64,000 bases of DNA from Nautilus pompilius (Eukaryota; Mollusca; Cephalopoda; Nautilida; Nautilidae). Positions 38,648 through 49,660 of this stretch are shown here, in pieces. Within the stretch, counting starts at the first letter, position 1. Each line of letters opens with the position of its first letter. The notes beneath the pieces were generated by a model, which ran no database searches, had not been told where the DNA came from, and saw nothing but the letters and a program-made list of their open reading frames with translations. Where the stretch lies: contig JACATO010001431.1 of the NCBI GenBank assembly GCA_018389105.1, positions 157,501 to 221,500 on the forward strand, written 5' to 3'. The translations under genes and the position numbers were made by a program.

Positions 38648-38652
38648 TATAA
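38533..38652. repeat. (TAA)n microsatellite
   Basis: Imperfect TAA of about 120 bp with TATAATAA slips. Confidence 0.95.
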
Positions 38653-39017
38653 TGGATTATTTGTTTATTTATTTATCTATTTATAATAATTATTTATATT
38701 ATTATTATTCTGTGAACATCATTAAATATACTAGAGTGGAGAGTACATAGCAGAGTGGATAGTGAACTGAATAAAGAATAAATATTACACTAGGCAATGC
38801 ACATGATACTAGAGTTGATAGTGCAGTGTAAAAGGTAGCACAATATGGAAAACTGAAATTTTGATGGGGCAACTTGAAAACGGCATTCTCAAGATTAACA
38901 TTATTAAGATGATGATGGTGGTGGTGGCGATGAATTATCCCAGCACCAAGAAATAATTTTCTCTTGCTGAAAGTAAGATACTGTTCGCCTGAGTGCGATT
39001 GGGTGAAGTTTGGTCTC

Positions 39018-39282
39018 GTCGGTCTCTCTCTCTCTCTCTCTCTCTCCTTCTCCTCCTCCTCTCTCTCTCTCTCTCTGTACTGACGTCATCTCTCTCTCTC
39101 ACGCTCCTCTCTCTGCTCCATCTCTCTCTCTCTCTGGTACTGACGTCATCTCTCTCGCTCTCGTCTCTCTCCTCTCTCTCTCTGTACTGACGGTCCATCT
39201 CTTCGCTCTCTCCTCCTCATCTCTCCCTCCTCAACACCTCATTCTCCCGCTTCTCTCCCTCTCTCTCCTCTCTCTCTCTCAA
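39018..39282. repeat. CT microsatellite with CRE octamers
   Basis: CT runs with two exact TACTGACGTCATC insertions (near 39081 and 39141) and a broken GTACTGACGGTCCATC copy near 39184. Confidence 0.95.
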
Positions 39283-39540
39283 AGCAGACTTCATTCAGAC
39301 ATAGATGAATGCGCACTCACCTGAAAACCCGTGCGATCTTTCCTCATTACATATTGCCCGCATCACACGATTATTACATTTTGAGGCTCAGATAAGTTTA
39401 CCTTATACATACACATTTCTGGTGGCATCAGCTCATTTAGATACTGTTTTCGCTATTTACAGTTTCGTCGCATGATTCGACCCTAGCTCCCCCCCACCAC
39501 CCCGTGAGCCTGCACCGCTAATGTTTCTGTAACTAAGCTC

Positions 39541-39541
39541 G

Positions 39542-39597
<56 letters not shown>

Positions 39598-39598
39598 T
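39541..39598. repeat. (ATT)n microsatellite
   Basis: Pure ATT for about 55 bp. Confidence 0.95.
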
Positions 39599-40527
39599 TA
39601 AAAGACAAATATTCATAAACTTCACTTCCAGCCTCTAACAGGAGAGATTGTCACTGACATGACCGATCGAAGACGGAGCTTGTCAGCTCTGCCCAGGTGT
39701 GAAAGAGACTGGGCAGGGCGAGGATTAGGGGTCGAATCTCCCGCACTGCCGGTTATTCTTCGTGACTATGAAAAAGGTTAACAGAAACAGCTCCAGTCTG
39801 GTTATCCGACGATCGGCCGGAGACCAGCGACTGATAGTTGTGATAACGACACGTGTGTTTTTAAAGGTCTCAGGTCGCCGACCACCTTCGTTCCACCTGA
39901 ACGAACTGTCGAAGAGCGTAGACCAGGAAACGGGTTCAGCGAAGAAACGAGCGTGGGTCTGTCTCCAAGTGGAGAGGTGCTCGATTTCCCATCAAGCGTC
40001 GTTCACGGTCAGCGGTGCTTACCGAAACGTGACCAGCCGGTAAAAGGATCGCGGCGCCACGCCCACACAGGTAACTTCCGGCCCGGCTAAGGTTTGGTCT
40101 GCACAACGCTAGGAAGCCGACCATTTCACGCTTCAGTTCCCTACCGGACGATTTAAAACCGAGAAATACCTAATCGAAGAATTCGCGCTCGGACGTTCTT
40201 TAAGTCATCCCCCCCCAACCCCTAGAATTATTAGATACGAAGGATCCGCGGCTGATGTATTTACAGTATTCCACGCCCCTCTGAGGAGTAGAATAAGGTC
40301 AGAGGAATCGAGACCGACGCGGACATTTCCGAGAAGACGGGTGGAGGGAATCGATCTGTTGTCGCTTTAAAATTATGCGCTCCATTCCCCAGTTTCCAGC
40401 CGGCCCCAGCTAACAGACTGCGCCGGGCCGATGGCTTCATCTCTACTTCATCTCCAACGGCCGGCGTGGAAGACGAGAAATAGCCTTCTCTTGGTAAAGA
40501 ATGGAGACCGACCGACGACTCGCTTCT
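39599..40527. other. No gene recognised
   Basis: A plus-strand frame of 93 codons (39762-40043) is GC-driven. GGGGTCGAATCTCCCGC at about 39728 resembles a SINE B box, without an A box. Confidence 0.3.
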
Positions 40528-40529
40528 CA

Positions 40530-40560
<31 letters not shown>

Positions 40561-40998
40561 CATCTCCCTCTCTCTCTCTCTCTTTCTCTTCTCTGCTCTC
40601 TATCTCTCTCTCTCTCTCTCTTCTCCATCTCTCTCTCTCTCTCGCTCTCTCTCTCTCTCCTCTCTCTCTCTCCTCTGCTCCTCTCCTCTCCTCTCTCTCG
40701 CTTTCCTTCTTCATCTCTCTCTCTCTCTCTCCCATCTCTCTCTCCATCTCTCTCTCTCTATCTCTCTCTCCTCTCTCCCATCTTCTCTCTCTCTCTCTTC
40801 ATCTCTCTCATCTCTCGCTCTCTCTCTTCTCTCTCTCCTCTCTTCCTCTCCTCCTCTCCGTCTCTCTCTCCTCTCTCTCTCTCCTCTCTCTCTCTCTCAT
40901 CTCTCCTCTCTCCTCTCTCTCTCTCCTCTCTCTTTCTCTTCATCTCTCTCCTCTCTCTCTCTCCCATCTCTCTCTCTCTCTCATCTTCATCTCTCTCT

Positions 40999-41034
<36 letters not shown>

Positions 41035-41035
41035 T

Positions 41036-41092
<57 letters not shown>

Positions 41093-41113
41093 CATCTCTC
41101 TCTCCTCTCTCTT

Positions 41114-41144
<31 letters not shown>

Positions 41145-41203
41145 CCATCTCTCTCTCTCTCTCTCTCCCTCTCTCTCTCTCTCCCATCTCTCTCTCTCTC
41201 CTC
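40528..41203. repeat. Long (CT)n microsatellite
   Basis: About 675 bp of CT with CCATCT, TTCATCT and CTTTCT interruptions, the longest simple repeat in the window. It contains no TGACGTCA. The poly-SL frame of 299 codons and the poly-RE frames opposite are artefacts. Confidence 0.95.
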
Positions 41204-43995
41204 GCCAGCCGTTAAAGGCGAAGCAGGAAGAACTCGTGTCCGGCTAGTAGAGGAAAGTCAGACGGCGCACCGTGTAGGTGAGATCCGTCTAGCACCAGGG
41301 CCTTTTGTTAGCTACCTGATTCATATTTAAAACCACTTGGATTATAGCGGAATTGACGCCTGACTGATTTGTGTGAAGCTCGGTGGAAGCAGCTATCCAC
41401 AGTTCTGTACGATCGTCTCGCATGCAAACCATCTTCCATCGGACAGATTTGCCGGGAAAGTCTAGACTAATGGAGACTGGGCAGCGATCTAACTTCTCTT
41501 TGCGGAAGCTGAGCGTTTTTTTCTCTTCTTTCCAGTTTCCAAAGGACTGGTCCCTTTAACACAGCAAACGAGGCCGTTAGGAGTAACCCTCCGTGAGTCG
41601 GCCCCTTTCTGCGCCGAAGCGACTGACGGACACGAGAAATCGCGGACCCGTCGAACGTCGTACGGCTGCTGGAAGGCGTTCACACCGACCTCAGTATCAT
41701 TAACGAAAAAAGAAATCAATCAATATTAGCAGCATTTGTTAGGGGTTCACTCTGACAGTTACACAGCAATCAAAGACATTTCGCGGCCAATGGGCTCCGC
41801 TTTACATGAGTATAACGCCCGACCGGGTAGAAATGTTAATTCCATCCTACGGTAATGTCTTTATTCTCTAAGACAACTTCTTGGTTTGGCCAATTCGGCT
41901 GAGTGCGCGCTACCCTGTGATTTAGGTCCGAAATGAACGGTCTTTCGCGATACGTTTTGTGCAATTAACGTCAGCGTTAATTTGGGATCGTGCAGAGGAT
42001 AATGAGCTATTAATGGGGACCCAAAGAACGGAGCAATGCTCGTGTCTTGCCTGCTGTTTCCTGTTGAACGTTCAAGGAAGATCACGTCAAACAACCGTGC
42101 AAATGACTTAAGTTGACTAACCTGTGGTGGTTATAGTAGTAGAATGGTAATTCAGTTACCCTTCCCCTTGTCTAGATATATATCTGGTGCACCTCTAATC
42201 CGGTGATGGTAATCTATGCAAGAATAGAGAAGCTGTAAAACAGAATATACATTTAGGATAATTGTAACACCCAAAAATGTAAGAACATAAACTAATTCTC
42301 GTCAGTAAATGGTTACATAGAATCGTTAACCAAAAGCTCATCCTACTGATAAAATACAGAGCAGTGAAGTCGACAACAGGTTTTTACTAAATTAATTAGA
42401 ACTTTTAAATAAAAACTAGTTTATAGCGAGAGGGTAAACGGCAGAATAGGTCCCTCTTGTGGGCGGAAATGGTCTAAAAATCTGTTGACGATCGATATTC
42501 CCCCTCGCACTTGTGAGGGGGGTTCGGGTTAGGCCTCGCCAAAGCCATATCGGTGTTTTACGTGGACTGCTGCGGCTTGTTCCGGCTATATTGTGTTTAC
42601 CGAGTGTGAGAAATGCCGTTTCCTGACGACGGTTAGAGATGCGCCGCCGCCTTAAAGCAGTAACAACCAGGAAGTCAGAGAAGTCAGAAAGGAAGACAGA
42701 AAAGAATCTAAGCCAACATGTAAGTGCTGGGTTGGCGTCCAGTGCGCTGCTGATGTCGTGCCATTGCTGGTAAGACTTTGAGGCGACAGCTTCATGCTGA
42801 CTTTCTTGGATCGTCTGACAAAAATGATATTATTTTCGAATTAAAGTAAAAAGGCGAGGGGGGGAGTCGCAGCAAACCACGAAGAGAAGGGGTAGTTTGG
42901 GGACACGACCGATTATCAGGGAGGGCCCGCAGTTATAGGGGATGGAGTGACTGCTGGGAGCAGGCGTAAGTAATTACGCAAGATGAGAAGGAGGAAGACG
43001 GAGAGGTCACAAGGGGAGAAGACTGTGTCTGACTTAATCGGTCTCCCGGGTCTTGGCGGCACCCCTGATGCACCTCTAATGGAGGAAACATAACCTCTCG
43101 GAGATACATCTTAGAAAAAGAGAGTTCTTCTTCTTCAAAGTACCGCAACTGGGCCGAGCAAAAACAGGTTCCCTCTCGTGAAACCGACGACGTTTCGGAC
43201 CAAAAACCCCAGAAGTTTGCCATCTTTTACTATTTACCGTTGCAATAACGCGACCTGTAATAGTGTGAGATCGGTCCAAGTAAATATCTTTGTGTCAATC
43301 ACTTTCTGATGCAAGAACTCGGGAATAAAAGATTTATGTGTATGATGGCAGCGCCACAGCAGTTCTGGACAAATCGTTATCCGTCAGCATTGAACGAGAG
43401 TCCTTATTATTTGGGGACATCATCACCTACACGTATATCTATTCTGAGATTAACCGGATATGACGTCATGCGGCGTTTCTTTAGAGGAAGAAGGAAAGTC
43501 TACAGATCGCACTGTCGCCGAACTCTGGTTAATGTTAGTAATTAACCCGAGAGTGAAAATTCCTCATAAAATTAACATCCAGAAGACAATTAAAGTGGCC
43601 ACTGACACGGGGTTTGTTGGGGGGGGTGGACAAAGATTTATTACTGAGACACCGAACTCGTGAGAGGATACATACGCCAGGAACGTCCACCATTAGTGGG
43701 AGGAGAGACGACAGCCTGGCGGGAAGGTCGCTCGTTCGCCCGCCAACTCTTCACCGCTCTGGCTGCCGCTGCCTGCTGCGCGGTTACCGATAGCTGCATC
43801 CTCATCTCGATCGGAAGACGCGACGGGTGGTCGGGGCATCGCGTCGTGGGCTCCTCGCAAACATGAAAACGGACGCGGACTTAGCTGAGATATCGAGCGG
43901 CAGTTCACCGAACGGAACGGACCAGTGCCCGGTTGATTCGAAGTTTCTAAGTACAAATTTCAGATTCATTTACCGGCTAAAACGTTTATAGTACT
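41204..43995. other. No gene recognised
   Basis: Mixed sequence with an isolated ATATGACGTCATGCG at 43458. Frames near 42.9-43.9 kb overlap on both strands and carry no recognisable domain. Confidence 0.35.
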
Positions 43996-44381
43996 CTCTC
44001 TCTCTCTGTACTGACGTCATATTTCTCTCTCTGTGCTGACGTCATGTTTCTCTCTCTCTGTACTGACGTCATATTTCTCTCTCTCCATCTCTCTTTCTCT
44101 CTCTCTCCATCTCTCTCTCTTTCTCTCTCTCTCTGTACTGACGTCATATTTCTCTATGCTGACGTCATATCTCTCTGTACTGACGTCACATCTCTCTGTA
44201 CTGACGCCATATTTCTCTATGCTGACGTCATATCTCTCTGCACTGACGTCACATCTCTCTCGGGTACTGACGTCATGTTTCTCTGTACTGACGTCACATC
44301 TCTCTGTACTGATGTCATGTTTCTCTATGCTGACGTCATATCTCTCTGTACTGACGTCACATCTCTGTCTGTACTGACGTC

Positions 44382-44413
<32 letters not shown>
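43996..44413. repeat. CRE-octamer tandem array in CT microsatellite
   Basis: Units of the form TCTCTGTACTGACGTCATAT or TCTCTATGCTGACGTCATAT are tandemly repeated. I count 13 exact TGACGTCA sites, plus TGACGCCA and TGATGTCA variants, and a pure CT run at the end. Confidence 0.93.
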
Positions 44414-45169
44414 GGTTGTTGCATGATGCTACACTAAGTCAGTCGATTTTACAATTCCAATTCCATCTACACTCGTTTAAAATTTATACTTAAATATCGC
44501 CAGTTCTCTAGTGTCTATAGAAATTTCTATTTTTAAGTCTTATTTTTTCCTCCTTAGTCACCTGTACACGGAACTAATCAATATTCAGGTGATTTACCAG
44601 ACGGAATATGAATTTTTTCTGTATTTATACTCACCTACATCTTCTCTATGTTCCTACAATACGGTGAATGCTGAAGTATCTCCTTGCTCAAATTCGCACA
44701 TCTCTCTCTCACTCACACACACACACAGAGTCTGTCTTTCAAGATAACAAATAATTAACAAAGATTTAATTGGACAATTTACTAATTGTCTTTTACCTTG
44801 GAGGTAAGGCGCCCTATCCGTACTTTCCTTTTATAACAGTATTAGAGAGAAAATCCATTTTAAGTATCTTATTTTTCAATCCCATTTCCTGAGATGGTTT
44901 CCTGTCATGGAACGAAGGGTCCCGCCTGGACGTCAACTCCTCTCTGGAGACCTCTTTCGCAGTTTTAATTGTATAGAAGTTGCTATCATTTGGAGGATAA
45001 TTAAACAGAAATTGTAATAATCGTTTTGCTTTTTATTCCCAAACACCTGAAAAAATTTAACGTTTAATTCAGCACTTTATACTGTACTCCTTTTAACAGA
45101 AAAATCACCCTTATATTGTTTATCCTATCCGAAAAAGCTAACTGGAACGGGATCTAACTTAACTTTCTA
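44414..45169. other. No gene recognised
   Basis: AT-rich sequence with a short (CA)n near 44715. Confidence 0.35.
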
Positions 45170-45335
45170 TTTTCTTAGATCTTAGGTGAGGGAATAAACT
45201 AAAAGAATGCGGGGAGGGGGGCCCAAGCCATAGAAGTACGCCCAGCAGATTAGGCTCAGACTGGGACTCGAACCCACATCCGCAGCCTTGGCAGTCCACC
45301 GCTAGACACTGCGTCTGACCAATCGCTCTGTTTAC
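45170..45335 (-). mobile_element. tRNA-derived SINE
   Basis: On the minus strand a tRNA-like head has an A-box-like region (TGGTCAGACGCAGTGTCTAG) and a perfect B box GGTTCGAGTCC at 45264-45274. Box spacing fits a tRNA promoter. The body continues GTACTTCTATGGCTTGGGCC and ends A-rich (AAGATCTAAGAAAATAG). It cannot be a working tRNA, because the acceptor stem does not pair and a long 3' body follows. Confidence 0.65.
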
Positions 45336-47040
45336 CGAGATAGAACTTAAAGGTATGTGGAACATAAACGAAGTAACCGTATTGCATGCTAATATATTGA
45401 CTATTCTCGGACAGAAATGTAAATACTTTGATAAATCCTGTAAATCCACACAGTCAACAATCACAAACCATGTCTTTTCTGATGTGACGATTGATGTATA
45501 TAAAGCCATTATGCTCAAAGTAAAGGATTTAGCTAAAAAAATAAGCCTTACCTGTACATTTAATGCACCTTTGTTTTAAAGTATTTGAAAGACCGATCGA
45601 CGCCAGTTATTACAGGAGATTAGTAGTCACAGTATCCGATATTTCTAACTAGACGTCATCACAGCATATGGCGTCGACTACGGCTCATCTATTAGGAATT
45701 ACTGGTGATGCATAAACTTACCCCAACCGTAATAAGTAGCTCTGATTTTTTTCCCAATAAACTACATGTATATTTTAGTAAACGCATTCAAATGATTCTT
45801 CTTGTATGAATTTCAAGAAACTCCATCTTACGAGATGTTTAAATTGTAAGACTGATTCGAGGTTTTTCATCTGGCTTTTAAATTCTGTTATTACGTGTCC
45901 CATGTGGTCCTGGAAATTTATGTAGATAAGTAACGACATCTACATGCAATTGAAATTTGGTTATAGCTTAGTCGCTATTCTTAAATCAAAATCTGATGTT
46001 TAATACATTTTTCTGCATTTGTATGCAAGCACACGCGGAGTAGTGATCGACACTCAAGTTAATACTTAATACGGATAACAAAAACAAGCTTTTAATAAAA
46101 AATTTTTAAAAAATCGAAATATTCCTGTCTTTCAGGTAACTTTCATCCTTGGGCTTCATTAAATAAATTACAATAATAAGTAAAAAGAATAGCTTCATTT
46201 TTCAAAATGGTCTTCTCACTATTTCAAGAAAAATGTTAATTTACATGGACTGTATTCCAATTCAGCTGTAAATTTTCTAATTGCTGGTTTTTAAAAAAAA
46301 AAATTAAAGGTCAAGGGAAGAAAATAGGATTTTAAATGTGAGATCTGTCGAAAAGAAACAGGACTGGATCTGTAAGGGAGAAAAGTAGAGCCGGGGCACC
46401 AAGGCTGGGAAAACCATCACCGCGAACTTTAAGATTATAATCCATAAACTGATTCTCAGCAACACGGCCATTCCGGCAGAAAACGAAGGGGTTAGACCAC
46501 TTCCTGAGAGTGGCATTAAAACTTAGTATCAGAACCGTCATTAGGGACTTGGCATGGGTTCTAGGCAGCCATGATCGCGGCCGGCAGACTTCGGCCTGAG
46601 AGGCGCAGATCCAAATGGCATCGGCCATTAACGCCGCTCTCCAAGGAAGATCGGTTACCGGTAACAGACTGGCACCGCCGACCTTGCAAAGCTTCTGTTT
46701 CTGCGGAGAAAGGCCACTCGATGATGCGCAAACAACCAAACCTCGTTAGACCACCAACAGGGATTTTCTTCGACAATTCGTCCGACGTGAAATTGGCAGG
46801 TTCTTCACGGACAAACAACAGCACCGCCTGGATAACTGGACGGTCAACTGTTTGACCGAGGTAATGTGGTAAAGTACGCGGTTGGAATACCCCCTTGCCA
46901 AAGAAAGGCGCTCACACACGTTGCAATGATGGCAGGGGGGGGGATTTGAAACGTTAAAAAAAGATATGATGTAATCGCATTCTCCGGGCTCTAAAGACAA
47001 ATTAGGACATGTTGGTGCTAGTTCCGTGTTCCAGAGTAAA
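45336..47040. other. No gene recognised
   Basis: Mostly AT-rich. A fused splice-like motif ATTCCTGTCTTTCAG|GTAAC lies on the plus strand at 46120-46139. Overlapping frames at 46.3-46.9 kb have no recognised motif. Confidence 0.3.
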
Positions 47041-47052
47041 GATTTACCTCAC

Positions 47053-47109
47053 CTTCATAATCTCGCGGCGAACGGGGTGAGCCTGAGCCTTCAGAAAAGC
47101 CAGAGCTTT
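47053..47109 (-). CDS. Possible internal exon (57 nt)
   Basis: On the minus strand, TTCTCCACTTTAG acceptor and GAAG|GTGAGG donor bound a 57-nt segment open in at least two frames: KALAFLKAQAHPVRREIMK, or SSGFSEGSGSPRSPRDYE. The phase-1 GAAG|GT ending with DYE-G echoes the CABIT exon junction, possibly by chance. No family was recognised. Confidence 0.2.
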
Positions 47110-47260
47110 CTAAAGTGGAGAATCGAATACTTTACACTTTGATTTACGATGACGCAATGATATATAATGACATCTGTCGATGACTAGCCTATTTTTCTTG
47201 GCTGATGAGGTTGTGGGGCGGGCAGGTGATAAAAACTTCAGTGGGGGTCAGTAAACTCAC

Positions 47261-47340
47261 AGTCTACCCTGACTGTGGTGTCTTTGATCTCGATGTTCTT
47301 GGCGGTGTTCGTCACAGAGCGGATCAGTCTTATCCTGGAG
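47261..47340 (-). CDS. Possible internal exon (about 80 nt)
   Basis: On the minus strand, the acceptor TTGTTTCACTGTCCAG and the strong donor GACT|GTGAGT bound a frame reading SRIRLIRSVTNTAKNIEIKD, then TTVRVD. It is protein-like, perhaps the start of an extracellular beta-sandwich, but not recognised. Joining in phase 1 to the candidate exon at 47109 would create TAA, so these two are not directly spliced in that phase. An alternative donor CAGG|GTAGAC gives phase 0. Confidence 0.25.
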
Positions 47341-47359
47341 CTGGACAGTGAAACAATGA

Positions 47360-48689
47360 TCACTGCATACAGAAAAATAGTTGTATGCATAATTAGTTAA
47401 GGTCCTTTTTTAAAATATAGTTCGATTAAAGCCACTAAACCGCTTTAAAGGGAGTGGGAGTAATTTGTTGATACACTCAAAGCACAAGACGAGGAAAAAA
47501 TCTATAAATTAAAGTTTTTTTGAGACAGAACTTTCGTACAAGTCTAAAAGCAGCTGAAACCGAATTGGTCAGAAATGCTAACAATGTCCCGTTAAGCATC
47601 ACCAGATGTTCCCTTAACAAGTCTCCCGCAGGTGGGCGTCGTTCTGAATCGCATGCGGCTAAATGGTGACGGTTAATGCCAACACTGAGTGGAACCCGCT
47701 CTTCGTATACATTCTCCTACCATCACAATGCTACTCACATGACATACAATGCGTTATCAGTGGTACTTCCTGCTACTATTCGTCTAAAGCCTGGGCCATT
47801 TCATCAATATTCTGAACTTTACACTAGCCCCATCCCAAAGATGCTTTATCAGAGCGGGTCAGAGAAGGGACTCAATCGTATTGACCTGGCGCGGTGAGAT
47901 GCAGCTACTGATGTAGCGAATGGACGATTGCCAAAAAATACGGAAGAACGACAGATTGACAAAAAAAAAAAAATATCTTCACAGTTACCAGTTAGCATTT
48001 GTAGATCCAGACGCAATAACCAAACTCTCGACGTTTATCGGAACTCTGTGCGCCATTCTAAGCTCCTGGAAGAGGCCGAGATAGATGGCCGGATTGAGCC
48101 GCCGAAGCACCTCGTGTAACTGGCCGCCAAAACGGCAAGTAGTACGACCCATGTTAGGAGAAGCCGAAGCTTCTAATTAGGAGGGATCGCTTCCCCAGCC
48201 AAAAACCAATCTTGGGGGGAAAAGGCCTCGGCACCGTCAAGTCCGAAATTCGGCCTCGACGTGCCTAACCTTTCCAACCAGACAGGCAGGTCAAAAGCCA
48301 CGAGAGACTGATGCCCGGATTTCATTCGAACGATCTGCCATCTCTGCGCCTTGCTCGTGCACGGTAGCAGTTTCAGTCGCGTGATACCACGAACTTATGC
48401 AGCTTAGCGCATGCGTAGATCGTGTAGCAATTCTTTACGTTCCAAAGATCGTTTGCCGGGAGACAGGTAAAGCTGACTTTTATCTTTTGTGAAAGTTACG
48501 CCTGACTTTGTTCCATTTAGAAATCCAGATTGAAGAGAAACCCAACAACAGTCAATGCCACAATAATTAATAATTCGGTTTTCACGCGACTTTCCGTGAA
48601 TATCTCTCCTCATCTTACAATATGCGCGGTTACACGTAGAATTAACCCTAATACAACCATAATCATGGATCATACTTTTACGCAACTTT
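47360..48689. other. No gene recognised
   Basis: Short overlapping frames only, including a 93-codon minus-strand frame at 48404-48685 with no recognised motif. Confidence 0.35.
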
Positions 48690-49403
48690 CCAGCTGACAG
48701 TCTGTCCCTGATACTATTAACCTGCCGAGTACTATCTTAGATAATCACACCTTTCCGCGACATTACAGGTGAAATTATCACCGATACTGGCATTGTAGAG
48801 GACTTCACTTTTACTCTACTTTCAGGTGCCACTCTTCCTGGTACTGGCATAAACTTTTACGCGCAGGGATCTTTCTTTATGTGACGTTTCGGATGAAAGT
48901 ATTTCAAACATCACTAACTTGTGCTTCCCATCTGAGATTCTCTCTAAAACCACTCTTCTTGCAAATCTTTCATCATAGATACTTTACGTGTGAAACACCC
49001 ACTAACACTACTGTCCAAGTGAATAGCTTTCTAAAGTTATTTACCAAGTGATTACTTTCCTAATACCACTATCCTAGTGAATCTGTAACTCTGTTTTCAG
49101 GCTGGACACACTCTCCCTAATGCTGCTATTTCTGCGAATCCCTCTTGAGCGCTTCATTTAAGGCTGTGATCTCCCTTATATTACCAGCCTAACGAATATT
49201 TCTCTGTCGCTGCATTCCAGCTTGGACACCCAGTAATACAGCTTGCGAATCCCTCTCCAGTGTTTCTTTCCACTGTCTCTTTAATACATAAATCATAGCG
49301 AATGTTTCTCTAATGCTACATTCCAGGTGAGACCCTTTTTGGTACTTCTATCCTGTCGAATTTTTCCACGTTACACTTTCCCTTGCACTACTATTACCCA
49401 AGT

Positions 49404-49455
<52 letters not shown>

Positions 49456-49660
49456 ATCTCTCCATCCTCTCTCTCTCTCTATCTCTCCATCTCTCTCTCT
49501 CCTCTCTCTCCTCTCTCTCTTCTCTCTCTCTCTTCTCTCTCTCTCTCTCTCTCTGTGCAAGATTTTTTCACTAAAGCTGCTCTACTCTCCTAGTGAATCT
49601 TCCTGTGTCACTAACTTTCCAGGTGAGATTCATCTCTAATACTGCGTTTCTTTTGTATTT
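48690..49660. repeat. Ancient diverged tandem repeat (about 29/58-bp period) with an embedded CT array
   Basis: Recurring half-units of about 29 bp have the form TTCCAGGTGAGACTCTTCCT, AATACTACTA and TCCTAGTGAATC..CTAATGCTAC. Anchors (CAGGTG or equivalent) lie near 48766, 48823, 48890, 48987, 49100, 49162, 49220, 49272, 49326 and 49622, mostly 52-67 bp apart. CCAAGTGAAT, CCAAGTGATT and CCTAGTGAAT (49016, 49046, 49075) show the half-period. Divergence is high, so the array is old. A (CT)n run of 149 bp (49407-49555) sits inside it. Confidence 0.7.
49407..49555. repeat. (CT)n microsatellite
   Basis: CT with CTAT and CCAT interruptions, embedded in the diverged 29/58-bp repeat. Confidence 0.95.

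Noticed and set aside
40431..41330. 299-codon serine/leucine-rich frame and opposite arginine/glutamate frames
   Set aside because: It is the translation of a (CT)n microsatellite; the same holds for similar frames at 14.6, 27.0, 28.1, 29.2, 34.7, 39.1, 49.4, 59.6 and 59.9 kb.
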